A stretch of DNA of 64,000 nucleotides from Yinghuangia seranimata (GCF_029953285.1 NZ_JASAOI010000019.1:186001-250000), one strand, 5' to 3'; shown: positions 1 through 9,016, counted from the stretch's first letter. Program-made: numbers and translations. Notes: generated by a model not told the origin, from the sequence alone.

Positions 1-2462
1 GCCCCGACGTCTTCGCCGCCGACCTGCCCGCGCTGGCCGCCGCCACCGGCACCGGCCGGTGGCGCAAGGAGCACAACGCCTCCCAGGGCTGGGGCGAACG
101 CCGCCGCCTGGCACGCGACGCCGGCCGGCTGACGCACACCGGGCGGCACGCCAAGCCCGAACTGCACGCCGCGCTGCTCCGGGCCGCCACGCTGCGTGAG
201 GCCTGGGAAGACGCCGGAGGCGGGACGTCCACACCCGCGCCCCCGTCCGACCCCGGCGTCGTCGACCGGTCCGGGTGGGCCGTCGACGCGTTGGAGCACT
301 GCCTGGGCGAGCTCGCGAAGCTGCTGCCCGGTAGCGCCCCGCTGCTCCTGACCTTCGATCAGCTCGGGTCCTGGGCGGACGAGTTGCACCGGGACACGGG
401 GACCCTGCAGCGGCTTCCGCGGCTGTACGAGCTGCGCCGCGCCCTGACCGGATACGGACTCGCGCCATTGCTCAAGGAGTTGGCGGCCAAGCGGGCCGAC
501 GCCACGGCGGCGGTCGCGTCCTTCGACTTCACGTACCACTCCTCGATCCTCGACGCCGCGGCCTTCGAGACGCCCGAGTACGCCGCCTTCGAGGCCGGCG
601 AACTCGACCTGCGCGCGGACGAGTACCGCACGGCCGACCGCGACCACATCGCCGCGGGACCGGACCGGGTGCAGCGCGCGGTCGCGGAGCACCTCTACGA
701 GACCCTGAACGCCCGGCCCGAACAGGCCGCGCTCGTCAAGGCGCAGGCCAACCGCAAACGCGGCATCATGTCGATGCGCAACCTGGTACGGCAGGCCCCG
801 GACGTCCTCACGGCGCTGCACCCGTGCTGGGCGATGAGTCCGCTGCTCGTCAGCGAAGTGCTGCCGCTGCGCCGCATGTTCGACGTCGTGATCTTCGACG
901 AGGCCAGCCAGGTGGTGCCCGCCGAGGCGATGCCGTCGATCATGCGGGCCGACCGGGTCGTCGTCGCGGGCGACCGCAACCAGCTGCCGCCCACCGCGTT
1001 CTTCTCCCGGCTGGTCGACGACGAACCACCCGCCGACGGCAGGCGTGAGGACGACCAGGACGACGACGCCGGGATCGACCTCACCCGCGGGTTCGAGTCG
1101 ATCCTCGACGTCATGTCGAGCATCGTGGCCGCCCGCCGGCTCACCTGGCACTACCGCAGCCGCGACGAACGGCTGATCGCGTTCTCGAACGCCCACATCT
1201 ACGACGGGTCGCTGACCACCTTCCCCGGCACCCTGGTCGACGGCTCGCTGCGCCACGTCCTCGTGCCCGACGCGCCCGCGCTGCCCGGCCGACAGGCGAG
1301 CGGCACGCCCGAGGTCGAGGAGGTCGTCCGGCAGGTGCTCGCCCACGCGCGCACCAGGCCCGACGAGACGCTGGGCGTGATCACCATGGGCATCGAGCAC
1401 GCGAACCGCGTCGACGCGGCGCTCAGGCGCGCACTGTCGGACCGGCCCGACCTCGACGGGTTCTTCTCCGAGGCGCGGGCGGAGCGGTTCTTCGTCAAGA
1501 ACCTCGAACGCGTGCAGGGCGACGAACGCGACGCGATCATCCTGTCGATCGGCTACGGCAAAACGGCCGACGGCCGCATGCTCTACCGTTTCGGCCCGCT
1601 CAACAACGACGGCGGTGAGCGCCGCCTCAACGTCGCCGTGACGCGCGCCCGCCGGCGCATGACCACGGTCAGCGCGTTCAGCGCACACGACATGGATCCG
1701 GCGCGGCTCACCAGGCCGGGGCCGCGGCTGCTGCGGGGATACCTCGAGTTCGCCGCGTCCGGCGGACACGACCTGGGCGCGGTGGCGGCCGAGCGGCCGG
1801 CGCTGAACCCGTTCGAGATCGACGTGCGCGACCGGCTCACCGCGGCCGGGATCCCGCTGCAGCCGCAGTACGGCGTGTCCGGCTACTGGATCGACTTCGC
1901 GGCGAAGCACCCCACCCGGCCCGGGCTCATGGTGCTCGCCATCGAGGCGGACGGCGCGACGTACCACTCGTCGCCGACCGCGCGGGACCGCGACCGCCTG
2001 CGCCAGGAGCAGTTGGAGCGCCAGGGCTGGCGGTTCCACCGGATCTGGTCCACGGCGTGGTTCCGGAACCCCGAGGCCGAGGTCGCGCGGGCGCGGCGGG
2101 CGTACGACAAGGCGGTCGCGGCGGCGGACCTGGCGGAGAAGCGGGCCGCGGTGGCCGCGGCCGGCGCGCCGGTCGTCTCGCCGTCGCTGCCTCCTCCTCT
2201 GCCTCCGGAGTCCCGCCCCGCGTCCGCCACGATCCCGCCGCAGCGCACCGGCCGGTGCCCGCGGCCCGTCCCGGGTCAGGCGATCACCGCGTACCCGCGC
2301 CGCGACCTGGTCGACCTGGTGCGCTGGATCGAGAGCGACACGCTGCTGCGCACGGAGGACGAGGTCGTCCGGCAGGCGTCGGAGTTCCTGGGCTACCGGC
2401 GGCTCGGCGGACGCATACGCGACGTGCTGGGCGACGCGGTGCGGGAGGCCCGGCGCCGCTGA
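1..2462 (+). CDS. SF1 helicase with REase-like and DUF3320 domains (5' truncated)
   Basis: The reading frame is open from base 3 with no start codon, so the gene begins upstream of the window and the Walker A motif is not visible. The visible ~820 residues hold superfamily 1 helicase motifs: II (VVIFDEAS, near nt 885), III (GDRNQLPP, near 970), a WHYRS block (near 1150), V (VQGDERDAI) and VI (LNVAVTRAR, near 1625). A PD-(D/E)xK-like nuclease segment of the MTES_1575/VSR type follows (FEID near 1812, AIEADG at 1938-1955). The last ~55 residues resemble DUF3320. This order (helicase, nuclease, DUF3320) is that of large DUF4011-type helicases often found in defence loci. A role in restricting foreign DNA is inference. 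A trypsin-NACHT system lies 2 kb downstream on the other strand. Confidence 0.85.
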   Translation, partial: PDVFAADLPALAAATGTGRWRKEHNASQGWGERRRLARDAGRLTHTGRHAKPELHAALLRAATLREAWEDAGGGTSTPAPPSDPGVVDRSGWAVDALEHCLGELAKLLPGSAPLLLTFDQLGSWADELHRDTGTLQRLPRLYELRRALTGYGLAPLLKELAAKRADATAAVASFDFTYHSSILDAAAFETPEYAAFEAGELDLRADEYRTADRDHIAAGPDRVQRAVAEHLYETLNARPEQAALVKAQANRKRGIMSMRNLVRQAPDVLTALHPCWAMSPLLVSEVLPLRRMFDVVIFDEASQVVPAEAMPSIMRADRVVVAGDRNQLPPTAFFSRLVDDEPPADGRREDDQDDDAGIDLTRGFESILDVMSSIVAARRLTWHYRSRDERLIAFSNAHIYDGSLTTFPGTLVDGSLRHVLVPDAPALPGRQASGTPEVEEVVRQVLAHARTRPDETLGVITMGIEHANRVDAALRRALSDRPDLDGFFSEARAERFFVKNLERVQGDERDAIILSIGYGKTADGRMLYRFGPLNNDGGERRLNVAVTRARRRMTTVSAFSAHDMDPARLTRPGPRLLRGYLEFAASGGHDLGAVAAERPALNPFEIDVRDRLTAAGIPLQPQYGVSGYWIDFAAKHPTRPGLMVLAIEADGATYHSSPTARDRDRLRQEQLERQGWRFHRIWSTAWFRNPEAEVARARRAYDKAVAAADLAEKRAAVAAAGAPVVSPSLPPPLPPESRPASATIPPQRTGRCPRPVPGQAITAYPRRDLVDLVRWIESDTLLRTEDEVVRQASEFLGYRRLGGRIRDVLGDAVREARRR

Positions 2463-2552
2463 CCCGCGCGAAGCTGTTGAAGCGGGAGGGCTCCGGTTCT
2501 AATGTGACCGCATCATTCGTCGTTCCGCCTGGAAGCTCGGAGCCGTCCGCAC

Positions 2553-4487
2553 ATGAGCCTTTCCAACCCGCACGCGGGCCTGCCCATCACCGATGACGAC
2601 GCGGCGATCGCGGCCGCGCTCGAGGACGTCAGCGTTCCGGCGCTGCTGCTCTCGCTCGTCCACATGACAGGGGACCCGTCGTACATCCGCGGGGCGATCA
2701 AGCCACGCATGCTCGTCCTCAACGAGGTGCAGGGCTTCCTGCCCGAGGAGGAGAAGGCCGAGGCGCGGCGCCTTGCGCTGGAGGCGATCAAGGCCTACCG
2801 GGACGGCGGGTGCGTCCTGCCGCCTCCGCCGTCGCCCGAGCTCGTACGCGAGATGATGAGCTGGGTCGCGTGCGAGGACGTGCCCGAGGAGTACGTCCCG
2901 ATGATCCTCGAGGAGATGGAGCTCGACGGCGTCGACGCCCGACGGGTCGAGGTACGCGCCGACGCCGCGGCACGCGAGGCCTTCCCCGTCGTGGTCATCG
3001 GCTGCGGGCAGTCCGGGCTGCTCGCCGGGATACGGCTCAAGGAGGCCGGCATCCCGTTCACCGTCATCGAGAAGAACCCCGGGGTGGGCGGCACCTGGTG
3101 GGAGAACTCCTATCCCGGCTGCCGGGTGGACGTCGGCAACCACTTCTACTGCTACTCGTTCGAGCCGAGTGACCACTGGAGCGAGTTCTTCGCGCAACAG
3201 CCTGAACTCCAGCGGTACTTCGACGGCGTGATGAACCGCCACGGCGTGACGCCCCACGTCCGGTTCGGGACCGAGGTCGTGTCGGCGGTGTGGCACGAGA
3301 CGACGGCGACCTGGCACGTGACGGTCCGGGGCCCGGACGGGGCCGAGGAGACGTTGGTCGCGCGGGCGGTCATCTCCGCCGTCGGCCTGCTCAACCGCCC
3401 CAAGCTGCCGGACATCCCTGGCGTCGGCGACTTCGAGGGCCCGGCCTTCCACTCGGCCCAGTGGGACCACGGCGTCGACTACCGCGGCAAGCGCGTCGCG
3501 ATGATCGGCGCGGGCGCGTCCGGCTTCCAGATAGCCCCGACGATCGCGCCGGACGTCGCGCACCTGACGGTGTTCCAGCGCACGGCGCAGTGGATGTTCC
3601 CGAACCCGAACTACCACGCGGCCGTCGGCCCCGGCGTGCGGTGGGCGATGCGGCACCTGCCGTTCTACGGACGCTGGTACCGGTTCCTGATCTTCTGGCC
3701 CGGCAGCGACGGCGCCCTGATGAGTGCGCGCATCGACCCGTCCTGGCCGCACCAGGACCGCTCGATCAGCGAACGGAACGACTTCACACGGCAGATCTTC
3801 ACCGACTGGATCACCAGCCAGGTGGGCGACGACTCGGAACTGCTGGCGAAGGTGCTGCCCGACTATCCGGCGACGGGTAAGCGGACCCTTCAGGACAACG
3901 GGAGTTGGCTGCGGGCGCTCAAGCGCGACAACGTGGAGCTGGTGCGGGAGGGCATCGCCCGGATCGAGAAGGACGCCGTCGTCACGGTCTCGGGTGAGCG
4001 GCACGAGGTCGACGTCATCGTGTACGCGACGGGGTTCCAGGCCAACCGCTATTTCTTCCCGATGCACATCGTGGGACGGGACGGGGTCGTGCTGGCCGAC
4101 CAGATGGGCGACGAGCCGACGGCTTATCTGGGCATCACCATGCCCAACTTCCCGAACTTCTTCTGCATGTACGGCCCGGGGACGAACCTGGCGCACGGCG
4201 GGAGTCTGATCTTCCACTCCGAATGCCAAATGCGGTACATCGGCGGGTGCGTCGACACGCTGATCCGGGACGGCGTGCGGTCGATGGAGCCGAAGCCGGA
4301 GGTCGCCGAGGCCTACCACGCGCGGCAGCAGGCGGAGATCAAGAACCTGGTGTGGTCGCACGAGACCATCACGCACTCATGGTTCAAGAACGAGAAGGGC
4401 GACATCCACCTGGTGAGTCCGTGGCGGCTGGTGGACTACTGGGAGTGGACGAAGCGCCCGGATCGCGAGGACTTCGTCATTCGATGA
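2553..4487 (+). CDS. Baeyer-Villiger flavin monooxygenase
   Basis: This 644-residue protein is an FAD/NADPH-dependent monooxygenase that would insert oxygen next to a ketone or aldehyde carbonyl. A ~145-residue N-terminal extension precedes the first Rossmann motif (VVIGCGQSG, residue ~148). The GGTWW segment typical of BVMOs follows, then the fingerprint region FEGPAFHSAQWD near residue 303 (family consensus FxGxxxHxxxW), then a second dinucleotide fold (IGAGASG, ~320). The length and extension match the hydroxyacetophenone-monooxygenase-like subgroup. The substrate is unknown. The gene's last 11 bases overlap the 3' end of the convergent NACHT gene. The ATG at 2553 is the only start giving the full extension, and its ribosome binding site is weak. 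Confidence 0.9.
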   Translation: MSLSNPHAGLPITDDDAAIAAALEDVSVPALLLSLVHMTGDPSYIRGAIKPRMLVLNEVQGFLPEEEKAEARRLALEAIKAYRDGGCVLPPPPSPELVREMMSWVACEDVPEEYVPMILEEMELDGVDARRVEVRADAAAREAFPVVVIGCGQSGLLAGIRLKEAGIPFTVIEKNPGVGGTWWENSYPGCRVDVGNHFYCYSFEPSDHWSEFFAQQPELQRYFDGVMNRHGVTPHVRFGTEVVSAVWHETTATWHVTVRGPDGAEETLVARAVISAVGLLNRPKLPDIPGVGDFEGPAFHSAQWDHGVDYRGKRVAMIGAGASGFQIAPTIAPDVAHLTVFQRTAQWMFPNPNYHAAVGPGVRWAMRHLPFYGRWYRFLIFWPGSDGALMSARIDPSWPHQDRSISERNDFTRQIFTDWITSQVGDDSELLAKVLPDYPATGKRTLQDNGSWLRALKRDNVELVREGIARIEKDAVVTVSGERHEVDVIVYATGFQANRYFFPMHIVGRDGVVLADQMGDEPTAYLGITMPNFPNFFCMYGPGTNLAHGGSLIFHSECQMRYIGGCVDTLIRDGVRSMEPKPEVAEAYHARQQAEIKNLVWSHETITHSWFKNEKGDIHLVSPWRLVDYWEWTKRPDREDFVIR

Positions 4488-7461
4488 ACTCGATGACGCC
4501 GGGAGCGAAGACCTCCTGGCCCGGGATCGACGGCGGGGCGTCTATGCGCAGGCGGACCAGATCAGGAAAGACCGCCGAGATCGGGGCCAGAGTCGTGGGG
4601 TGCATTCCCCTCAGTGTAAGACCGCTGATACCGGCCAACACGGGAGCGTCCGACCACAAGCGTTCGCACGAGGCACTCTGCTCACGCCCAAACCCAATCA
4701 GCGTCAGATGCGAAACGGCCTCGCCGACAAGCGGGGACAGGTCCAAGTCCGGAGGCGGCTCGGCGATCACGATCTGCGAAAGCACCCTTGCCCCGACGAA
4801 GGCGGCGAGCACATCCGCCCGGGGCCTGTCCAAGGCGACATTGCGCAGATGGCGCAGATCAAACCTGCCCGCGATCTCGTTCGCATCCGCCGCCCAGCTC
4901 ACGGTCACACGCTCGTTCTGCTTTAGCCGACGCAGCTCGTCAAGGTGGGCGGGTACGAATGCCGCCACGGGGTGACCCACCCCGATCAGTTGCACGACGA
5001 CCTGGTCCGCGAAGGGGCGGGGTTCGAACTGCGGCCATTGCGCGTTGACGGCCGTGCGCACTTTCAGATCAGGGTGCGTCGCATAGGTCGCCAGGATCGG
5101 CAGCGCCGTGTCACCGCCGATCCGCCCGGCAACCCGCACTTCACGCTCGGCGAGTTCCGGTGCCAGGGAGGGATGGGACGGCAGCTGGTTCAGCACCATC
5201 GGTCCGGCCGCGACCAGGCGCTCGATCGTGTCGTTGTCACGCGGGGGCAGGTGCTGGGCGCTTCGGTCGCTGACGAGTTGCATCGTCTCCGGGTCGACCT
5301 GCGCCGCGTCTCCGAGGCAGGCGAGCGCCAGCAGGTGCAGGCGTACGGCGTAGTCGTCCTCTTGGTCCCCGCGCCCAACCAGGCCGCGGAGGATGTCGCG
5401 GACCTCTTTGGGGCGCCCTTGCGCGACCGCCATGCGCACGACGTCCTCCCACAGGTCGTCGTGCGCGTGCTTCACCAGTTGGCCGATGTCCTCCTCGTCC
5501 AGCACCGCCTTCGCTCCCAGATAGTCCTGGAAGGTGCGGTGCACGAAGTCCACGGTGCCGACGCTCGGCTCGCGCAGCAGGCCGCTGCGGCCCAGCAGGT
5601 GGCGGAGCACCTTGTCGAGGAGTTCGGCATCCTCGCCCGCGCGCCGCAGCGATGGCAGCACCGCGAGCGATTCGCGGATCATCCGGCGCAGCGTCGCTTG
5701 GTCCGCCTCCGACCGGTCGTTGCGGATCAGCCAGTAGGCCAGCCGCTGGAGTATCGCGACCTGGTCGGAGTGGGTGAGTTCGACGCCCTCGGTGGCGCGG
5801 ATGCCCTGCTGTTCGTCGCGCCGGACGAGGAGCATCTGGAGCGCGGCGTCGTACAGTGCACGTCGGCCATGCGGCAGGTGTGCCTGACGGTCACGGTTGA
5901 GGGCGCATACGAGGGCGCACATGAGGGGGTTGGTGACCAGCCGCCGGAGGTCGCTCATGGCCGTGATGCCGGCCATGAGCGTCGCCTCGAAGTCGCGCAG
6001 TTCCGCGGCCTCTTCGTCGTCTCGGCAGGTGTGGCGTGCGGCCTCGTGCCAGCGCTGGACGAAGACGCGGACGTCCTCCTTGCCCATGGGTGCGAGGGCC
6101 AGTTCCACGAACTCGGCACCGGCCAGCCATCCGTCGGGCAGCGCCGACGGCCGCGCGGTGAGTACACAGCGGGTCCCCGGAAAGGCCGCGAGCAGGTCGT
6201 CCAACCAGTCGCGGGTGCGGTCGCGGTAGGACTGGGGGACCTCGTCGAGGCCGTCGATCAGAAGCAGGCCGCGCCCGGCGGCGAGGACGTCGTCGATCCA
6301 GCCGGGCGGCATCGATCCCGCGCGCGGGTGCCCGGTCGCGTGCAGGAATTCGGCGGGCGTGGGGAGGGCCTCCGGATTGCGGCGGGCGAGGGTGCGCAGC
6401 GGGAGCACGAACGGGACGAAACCGTTCAAGGTGTCCAGCGGACCGGTGAATTCCTCGCGCGCGGCGGTGGTCGCGAGCCACTGCACGAGCGTGGTCTTGC
6501 CCGAGCCCGCGACGCCGCGGATGACGACCCGGCTGTGCGGTGCGAGAGCGTCTTCGACGCGCTGCGGCTGGTCGAATCCGCGCCTGCGCAGTTCCTCCAT
6601 GAGCGCGCCCAGGAGGTCGGACGAACCTGAGCCGTACCGGCCGCCCGGGACCACGTCGAGGCTCAGGTAGGCGGTCTCCAGAGGCCACGTCCCGGTCTCG
6701 GCGCGACTCAGATCGATGCCGAAGACCGTGAGCCTGCCGTACCGCTGGACGATGCTCTCCGCGTACAGCTCCTCGAAGTCGAGGTGATCGGCGCCGGATT
6801 GGACGTCCTGGAGCCTGGGACCGCGTCCGGTGTACCGCTCGTACGCCTCCCGAAAGCCCTCGTCCGCGGCGATCACGTGCATCGGCGCGATACCGAAGCG
6901 CGCCTCGCCCCAGTTGTCGGGAACGCTCACGGCCAGGCCGACGAGCCGGCCGTGCACGAACACCGGTGCCCCGGACATGCCCCGCCAGGCCCGTTGCCTG
7001 CCCCGGCCCCAGCGTGGCGGCGCGTGCTTCCCGTCGAGGATGTACATACCGGCGACCATGTGCGATCCGGTCTTGAGGACGCCGACGAACTGCTCGGTGT
7101 CCGGTCGACGCCCGTGGCGGGCGACCAGCGGAAATCCGATGCACTCGGCAGTGGGCGGCTTCCGGATTCCACCCATGCGGCCGAACGGGACGGGGCGTTC
7201 GTCCCACGGCGCATCCGGCCCGACCAAGTCTTGGTCGGCGAGGAGCAGCGCCGCGTCGCTTGTGACCGTCGTATTGAGCCACACCGCCTGGCACGGCACT
7301 TCGCGGGTGCCGCCCGGGACCGCGACCCGCATCGGGCCGATGTCGTCGATCGCGTGCGCAGTGGTCAGCACCAGCCGTTTCGTCAGCAGGTACCCGCTTG
7401 CCTGGTATTGCGTGCCCAGTACCAGCGCGACCCGTTCCTTGACCGGGTGCTCACTTGCCAC
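4477..7461 (-). CDS. Trypsin-NACHT STAND NTPase (conflict/defence effector)
   Basis: This 994-residue protein has three parts. Residues 1-~200 are a trypsin-like serine protease with His36 (TTAHAID), Asp69 (TSDAALL) and Ser163 (RGMSGAPVF), so the triad looks complete. Residues ~305-~560 are a NACHT NTPase with Walker A GVAGSGKT at 316-323 and Walker B LLLIDGLDE near 398. The C-terminal ~400 residues form a helical repeat region that ends in leucine-rich strands (HLTLIGF, GLTLRGM, VRLRID) and probably acts as the sensor. STAND proteins oligomerise on sensing a trigger; here this would activate the protease. The gene starts with GTG and overlaps the upstream Trypco2 gene by 11 bases, so the two are probably co-translated. 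Trypsin-NACHT plus Trypco pairs are described as actinobacterial conflict systems. The trigger and protease substrate are unknown. Confidence 0.88.
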   Translation of the reverse strand: MASEHPVKERVALVLGTQYQASGYLLTKRLVLTTAHAIDDIGPMRVAVPGGTREVPCQAVWLNTTVTSDAALLLADQDLVGPDAPWDERPVPFGRMGGIRKPPTAECIGFPLVARHGRRPDTEQFVGVLKTGSHMVAGMYILDGKHAPPRWGRGRQRAWRGMSGAPVFVHGRLVGLAVSVPDNWGEARFGIAPMHVIAADEGFREAYERYTGRGPRLQDVQSGADHLDFEELYAESIVQRYGRLTVFGIDLSRAETGTWPLETAYLSLDVVPGGRYGSGSSDLLGALMEELRRRGFDQPQRVEDALAPHSRVVIRGVAGSGKTTLVQWLATTAAREEFTGPLDTLNGFVPFVLPLRTLARRNPEALPTPAEFLHATGHPRAGSMPPGWIDDVLAAGRGLLLIDGLDEVPQSYRDRTRDWLDDLLAAFPGTRCVLTARPSALPDGWLAGAEFVELALAPMGKEDVRVFVQRWHEAARHTCRDDEEAAELRDFEATLMAGITAMSDLRRLVTNPLMCALVCALNRDRQAHLPHGRRALYDAALQMLLVRRDEQQGIRATEGVELTHSDQVAILQRLAYWLIRNDRSEADQATLRRMIRESLAVLPSLRRAGEDAELLDKVLRHLLGRSGLLREPSVGTVDFVHRTFQDYLGAKAVLDEEDIGQLVKHAHDDLWEDVVRMAVAQGRPKEVRDILRGLVGRGDQEDDYAVRLHLLALACLGDAAQVDPETMQLVSDRSAQHLPPRDNDTIERLVAAGPMVLNQLPSHPSLAPELAEREVRVAGRIGGDTALPILATYATHPDLKVRTAVNAQWPQFEPRPFADQVVVQLIGVGHPVAAFVPAHLDELRRLKQNERVTVSWAADANEIAGRFDLRHLRNVALDRPRADVLAAFVGARVLSQIVIAEPPPDLDLSPLVGEAVSHLTLIGFGREQSASCERLWSDAPVLAGISGLTLRGMHPTTLAPISAVFPDLVRLRIDAPPSIPGQEVFAPGVIEFIE

Positions 7462-7789
7462 CGAAGAACTCCGAGGTGTCGGCCGGTTCGTCGGCGGCGA
7501 TCAGGTAGCCGTCACCGGTCGTCAGATCCCGTGGTGTCAGGGTGAATTCGATCTGCTGGACGAAGCCTTCGGTCTTCGTCGTCCCCCGCTCGCCCGACAC
7601 GACCCAGGCCTGGGCACCGCCCTTGCCGGTCTTCTCGCGGCGGATCTCGACCGTGAAGGACATCCGGATCGGGCCGACCTCGAAGCCCATGGCCTGGCCT
7701 GCTCCGCGTGCCGCTGCCGCGAGCAGGCCGTCGCGGACGGCCTGTACCGCGTCCGCGAGTTCGACGCTGTCGATGCCTTCGGTGTCCAT
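7451..7789 (-). CDS. Trypco2-family partner of trypsin-NACHT
   Basis: This is a 112-residue soluble protein with an N-terminal amphipathic helix (ADAVQAVRDGLLAAAARG) followed by alternating beta strands (FEVGPIRMSFTVEIRR, QQIEFTLTP). The pattern matches the small trypsin-co-occurring domain 2 family, which sits next to genes fusing trypsin-like peptidases to STAND NTPases. No catalytic residues are apparent. It probably regulates, adapts or serves as a target of the protease, but the mechanism is unknown. Its 3' end overlaps the NACHT gene by 11 bases. The start ATG at 7789 is preceded by a G-rich ribosome binding site (GGGGGACGGG) and by a small hairpin at 7800-7819. Confidence 0.8.
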   Translation of the reverse strand: MDTEGIDSVELADAVQAVRDGLLAAAARGAGQAMGFEVGPIRMSFTVEIRREKTGKGGAQAWVVSGERGTTKTEGFVQQIEFTLTPRDLTTGDGYLIAADEPADTSEFFGGK

Positions 7790-7799
7790 GCCCGTCCCC

Positions 7800-7819
7800 C
7801 GATCCGTGGCCCCGGATCG
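7800..7819 (-). terminator. Hairpin between GNAT and Trypco2 genes
   Basis: A perfect 7-bp stem (CGATCCG/CGGATCG) with a 6-nt loop lies 11 bases upstream of the Trypco2 start and just after the GNAT stop. No T-run follows. It could attenuate read-through from the GNAT promoter into the NACHT pair, or mark an mRNA processing point. Confidence 0.4.
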
Positions 7820-7822
7820 AGG

Positions 7823-8347
7823 TTAGGCGAACGGCAGCTCCATCCGCTGCTCGATCGCGTCGATGCCCCACGTCCGGGTCGGCTCGGAGTGGGTGACGCG
7901 GAATCCGGCGGACTTGTACAGGTGGTGGGCGGCGTCGAGTCCGGCGATCGTCCACAGGTAGACGCCCGCGTATCCGCGGTCACGGGCCTCGGTCATCGCG
8001 CGTTCGAACAGCGCCCGTCCGATGCCGCGCCCACGCGCGTCGGGGTGCAGGATGACCCAGCGCAGCCGGCCCCAGCCGTCGGGTGCGTCGCCGCGGACCA
8101 TTGCGACGGCGCCGACGACGCGTCCGTCGAGTTCGGCGACCCACATCTTGCCGGCGTCGTAGGTACCCTCCGAATGCCAGGTGAGGACGAGTTCGGCGAT
8201 CTGCTGGGCGGCGAGGGCCTCCATCGTGCCGTCCATGCCGTACTCGTCGGTGTACAGCACGCCGTGGAGGGCGACGACCGCGCCCAGGTCTCCCGGGCGG
8301 GTCGCCTCACGGAGGGACGAGGGGGCGGGTCGGGGCGAGGTGTCCAT
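7823..8347 (-). CDS. GNAT N-acetyltransferase
   Basis: This 174-residue protein has the GNAT fold. The beta4-alpha3 acetyl-CoA loop is clear (RGRGIGRALFERA), the preceding strand reads WVILHPDA, and the C-terminal AAHHLYKSAGF segment is typical. The substrate cannot be predicted. The ATG at 8347 was chosen because the GGAGG ribosome binding site at 8356-8360 lies at the correct distance. That site sits inside the left arm of a 42-bp palindrome shared with the divergent TetR gene. The gene is therefore very likely repressed by that TetR protein. It may be co-transcribed with Trypco2 and the NACHT gene, which follow after 33 bases. Confidence 0.88.
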   Translation of the reverse strand: MDTSPRPAPSSLREATRPGDLGAVVALHGVLYTDEYGMDGTMEALAAQQIAELVLTWHSEGTYDAGKMWVAELDGRVVGAVAMVRGDAPDGWGRLRWVILHPDARGRGIGRALFERAMTEARDRGYAGVYLWTIAGLDAAHHLYKSAGFRVTHSEPTRTWGIDAIEQRMELPFA

Positions 8348-8350
8348 AGC

Positions 8351-8392
8351 GGCTATCCTCCACTGAAACACTCGTTTCAGTGGAGGATAGCC
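8351..8392. promoter_or_regulatory. Perfect 19-bp-arm palindrome, probable TetR operator
   Basis: Arms at 8351-8369 and 8374-8392 are exact reverse complements separated by ACTC. The core TGAAAC-N4-GTTTCA is the shape of many TetR-family operators. Each arm contains the GGAGG ribosome binding site of the gene on its side (GNAT to the left, TetR to the right). A bound repressor would therefore cover both gene starts, and either transcript could fold its own ribosome binding site into a hairpin. Confidence 0.8.
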
Positions 8393-8394
8393 CG

Positions 8395-8955
8395 ATGCCG
8401 GAGCCGAGGGAAGACTCACCGCGGCGGCGCGAACTCCTCGCCGCCACGCTCGCGTACGCCGCCGAGAACAACCTGTCGGACCTGTCGCTCCGCCCGCTGT
8501 CCGCCGCGATCGGGTCGAGTCCGCGCGTGCTGCTCTACCTGTTCGGCTCCAAGGAGGGCCTCGTCCGCGAGGTGCTGGCCGCGGGGCGGGCCGAGCAGCT
8601 CGCGTTGATCGAGCGGGCCGCGCGGGAGGGCGACGGGCCGCGCGCCACGCTGGAGCTGCTGTGGGGCTGGTGCGCCGACCCCGGGCACCGCACGATGCTG
8701 CGGCTGTTCTACGAGGGGTACGTCCGTTCCGCGGGCGCGTCCGGCGAGGGCCCGTGGCGCGGGTTCGCGGCCGGTTCGGTCACCGAGTGGATGCCGGTGC
8801 TCGGACCGGTCCTGGAGGGCACCGGGGTCTCCGCGACGCTCGCGCTCGGGACGCTGCGCGGCCTCCTGCTGGACCTGCTGGCCGATGACAATTCACTCAG
8901 CCGGGTGAATCAGGCCTGGTCGGAATTCCTTGACGCGGTACTGCCCGAGGCCTGA
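8395..8955 (+). CDS. TetR-family transcriptional regulator
   Basis: This 186-residue protein has an N-terminal TetR helix-turn-helix (LSLRPLSAAIGSSPRVLLYLF, residues ~28-48) and a helical ligand-binding C-terminus. The HTH includes the usual turn, phenylalanine and KEGL elements. The ATG at 8395 has GGAGG 8 bases upstream inside the palindrome. It is divergent from the GNAT gene and almost certainly controls both itself and that gene through the 8351-8392 palindrome. The inducer is unknown. Confidence 0.88.
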   Translation: MPEPREDSPRRRELLAATLAYAAENNLSDLSLRPLSAAIGSSPRVLLYLFGSKEGLVREVLAAGRAEQLALIERAAREGDGPRATLELLWGWCADPGHRTMLRLFYEGYVRSAGASGEGPWRGFAAGSVTEWMPVLGPVLEGTGVSATLALGTLRGLLLDLLADDNSLSRVNQAWSEFLDAVLPEA

Positions 8956-9016
8956 AAAAGCCCAGCTCAGAGCGGTGTCGTGCGGCAGACCCCGGAGAGG
9001 GCATACGGTCTGCCGC

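Noticed and set aside
2499-4376. Long minus-strand frame opposite the monooxygenase
   Set aside because: It is antisense to a complete BVMO with all motifs, and the peptide is Arg/His/Pro-rich and featureless.
8380-8394. GTG at 8380 as the TetR start
   Set aside because: It lies inside the palindrome with no ribosome binding site, whereas the ATG at 8395 has GGAGG at the right distance.
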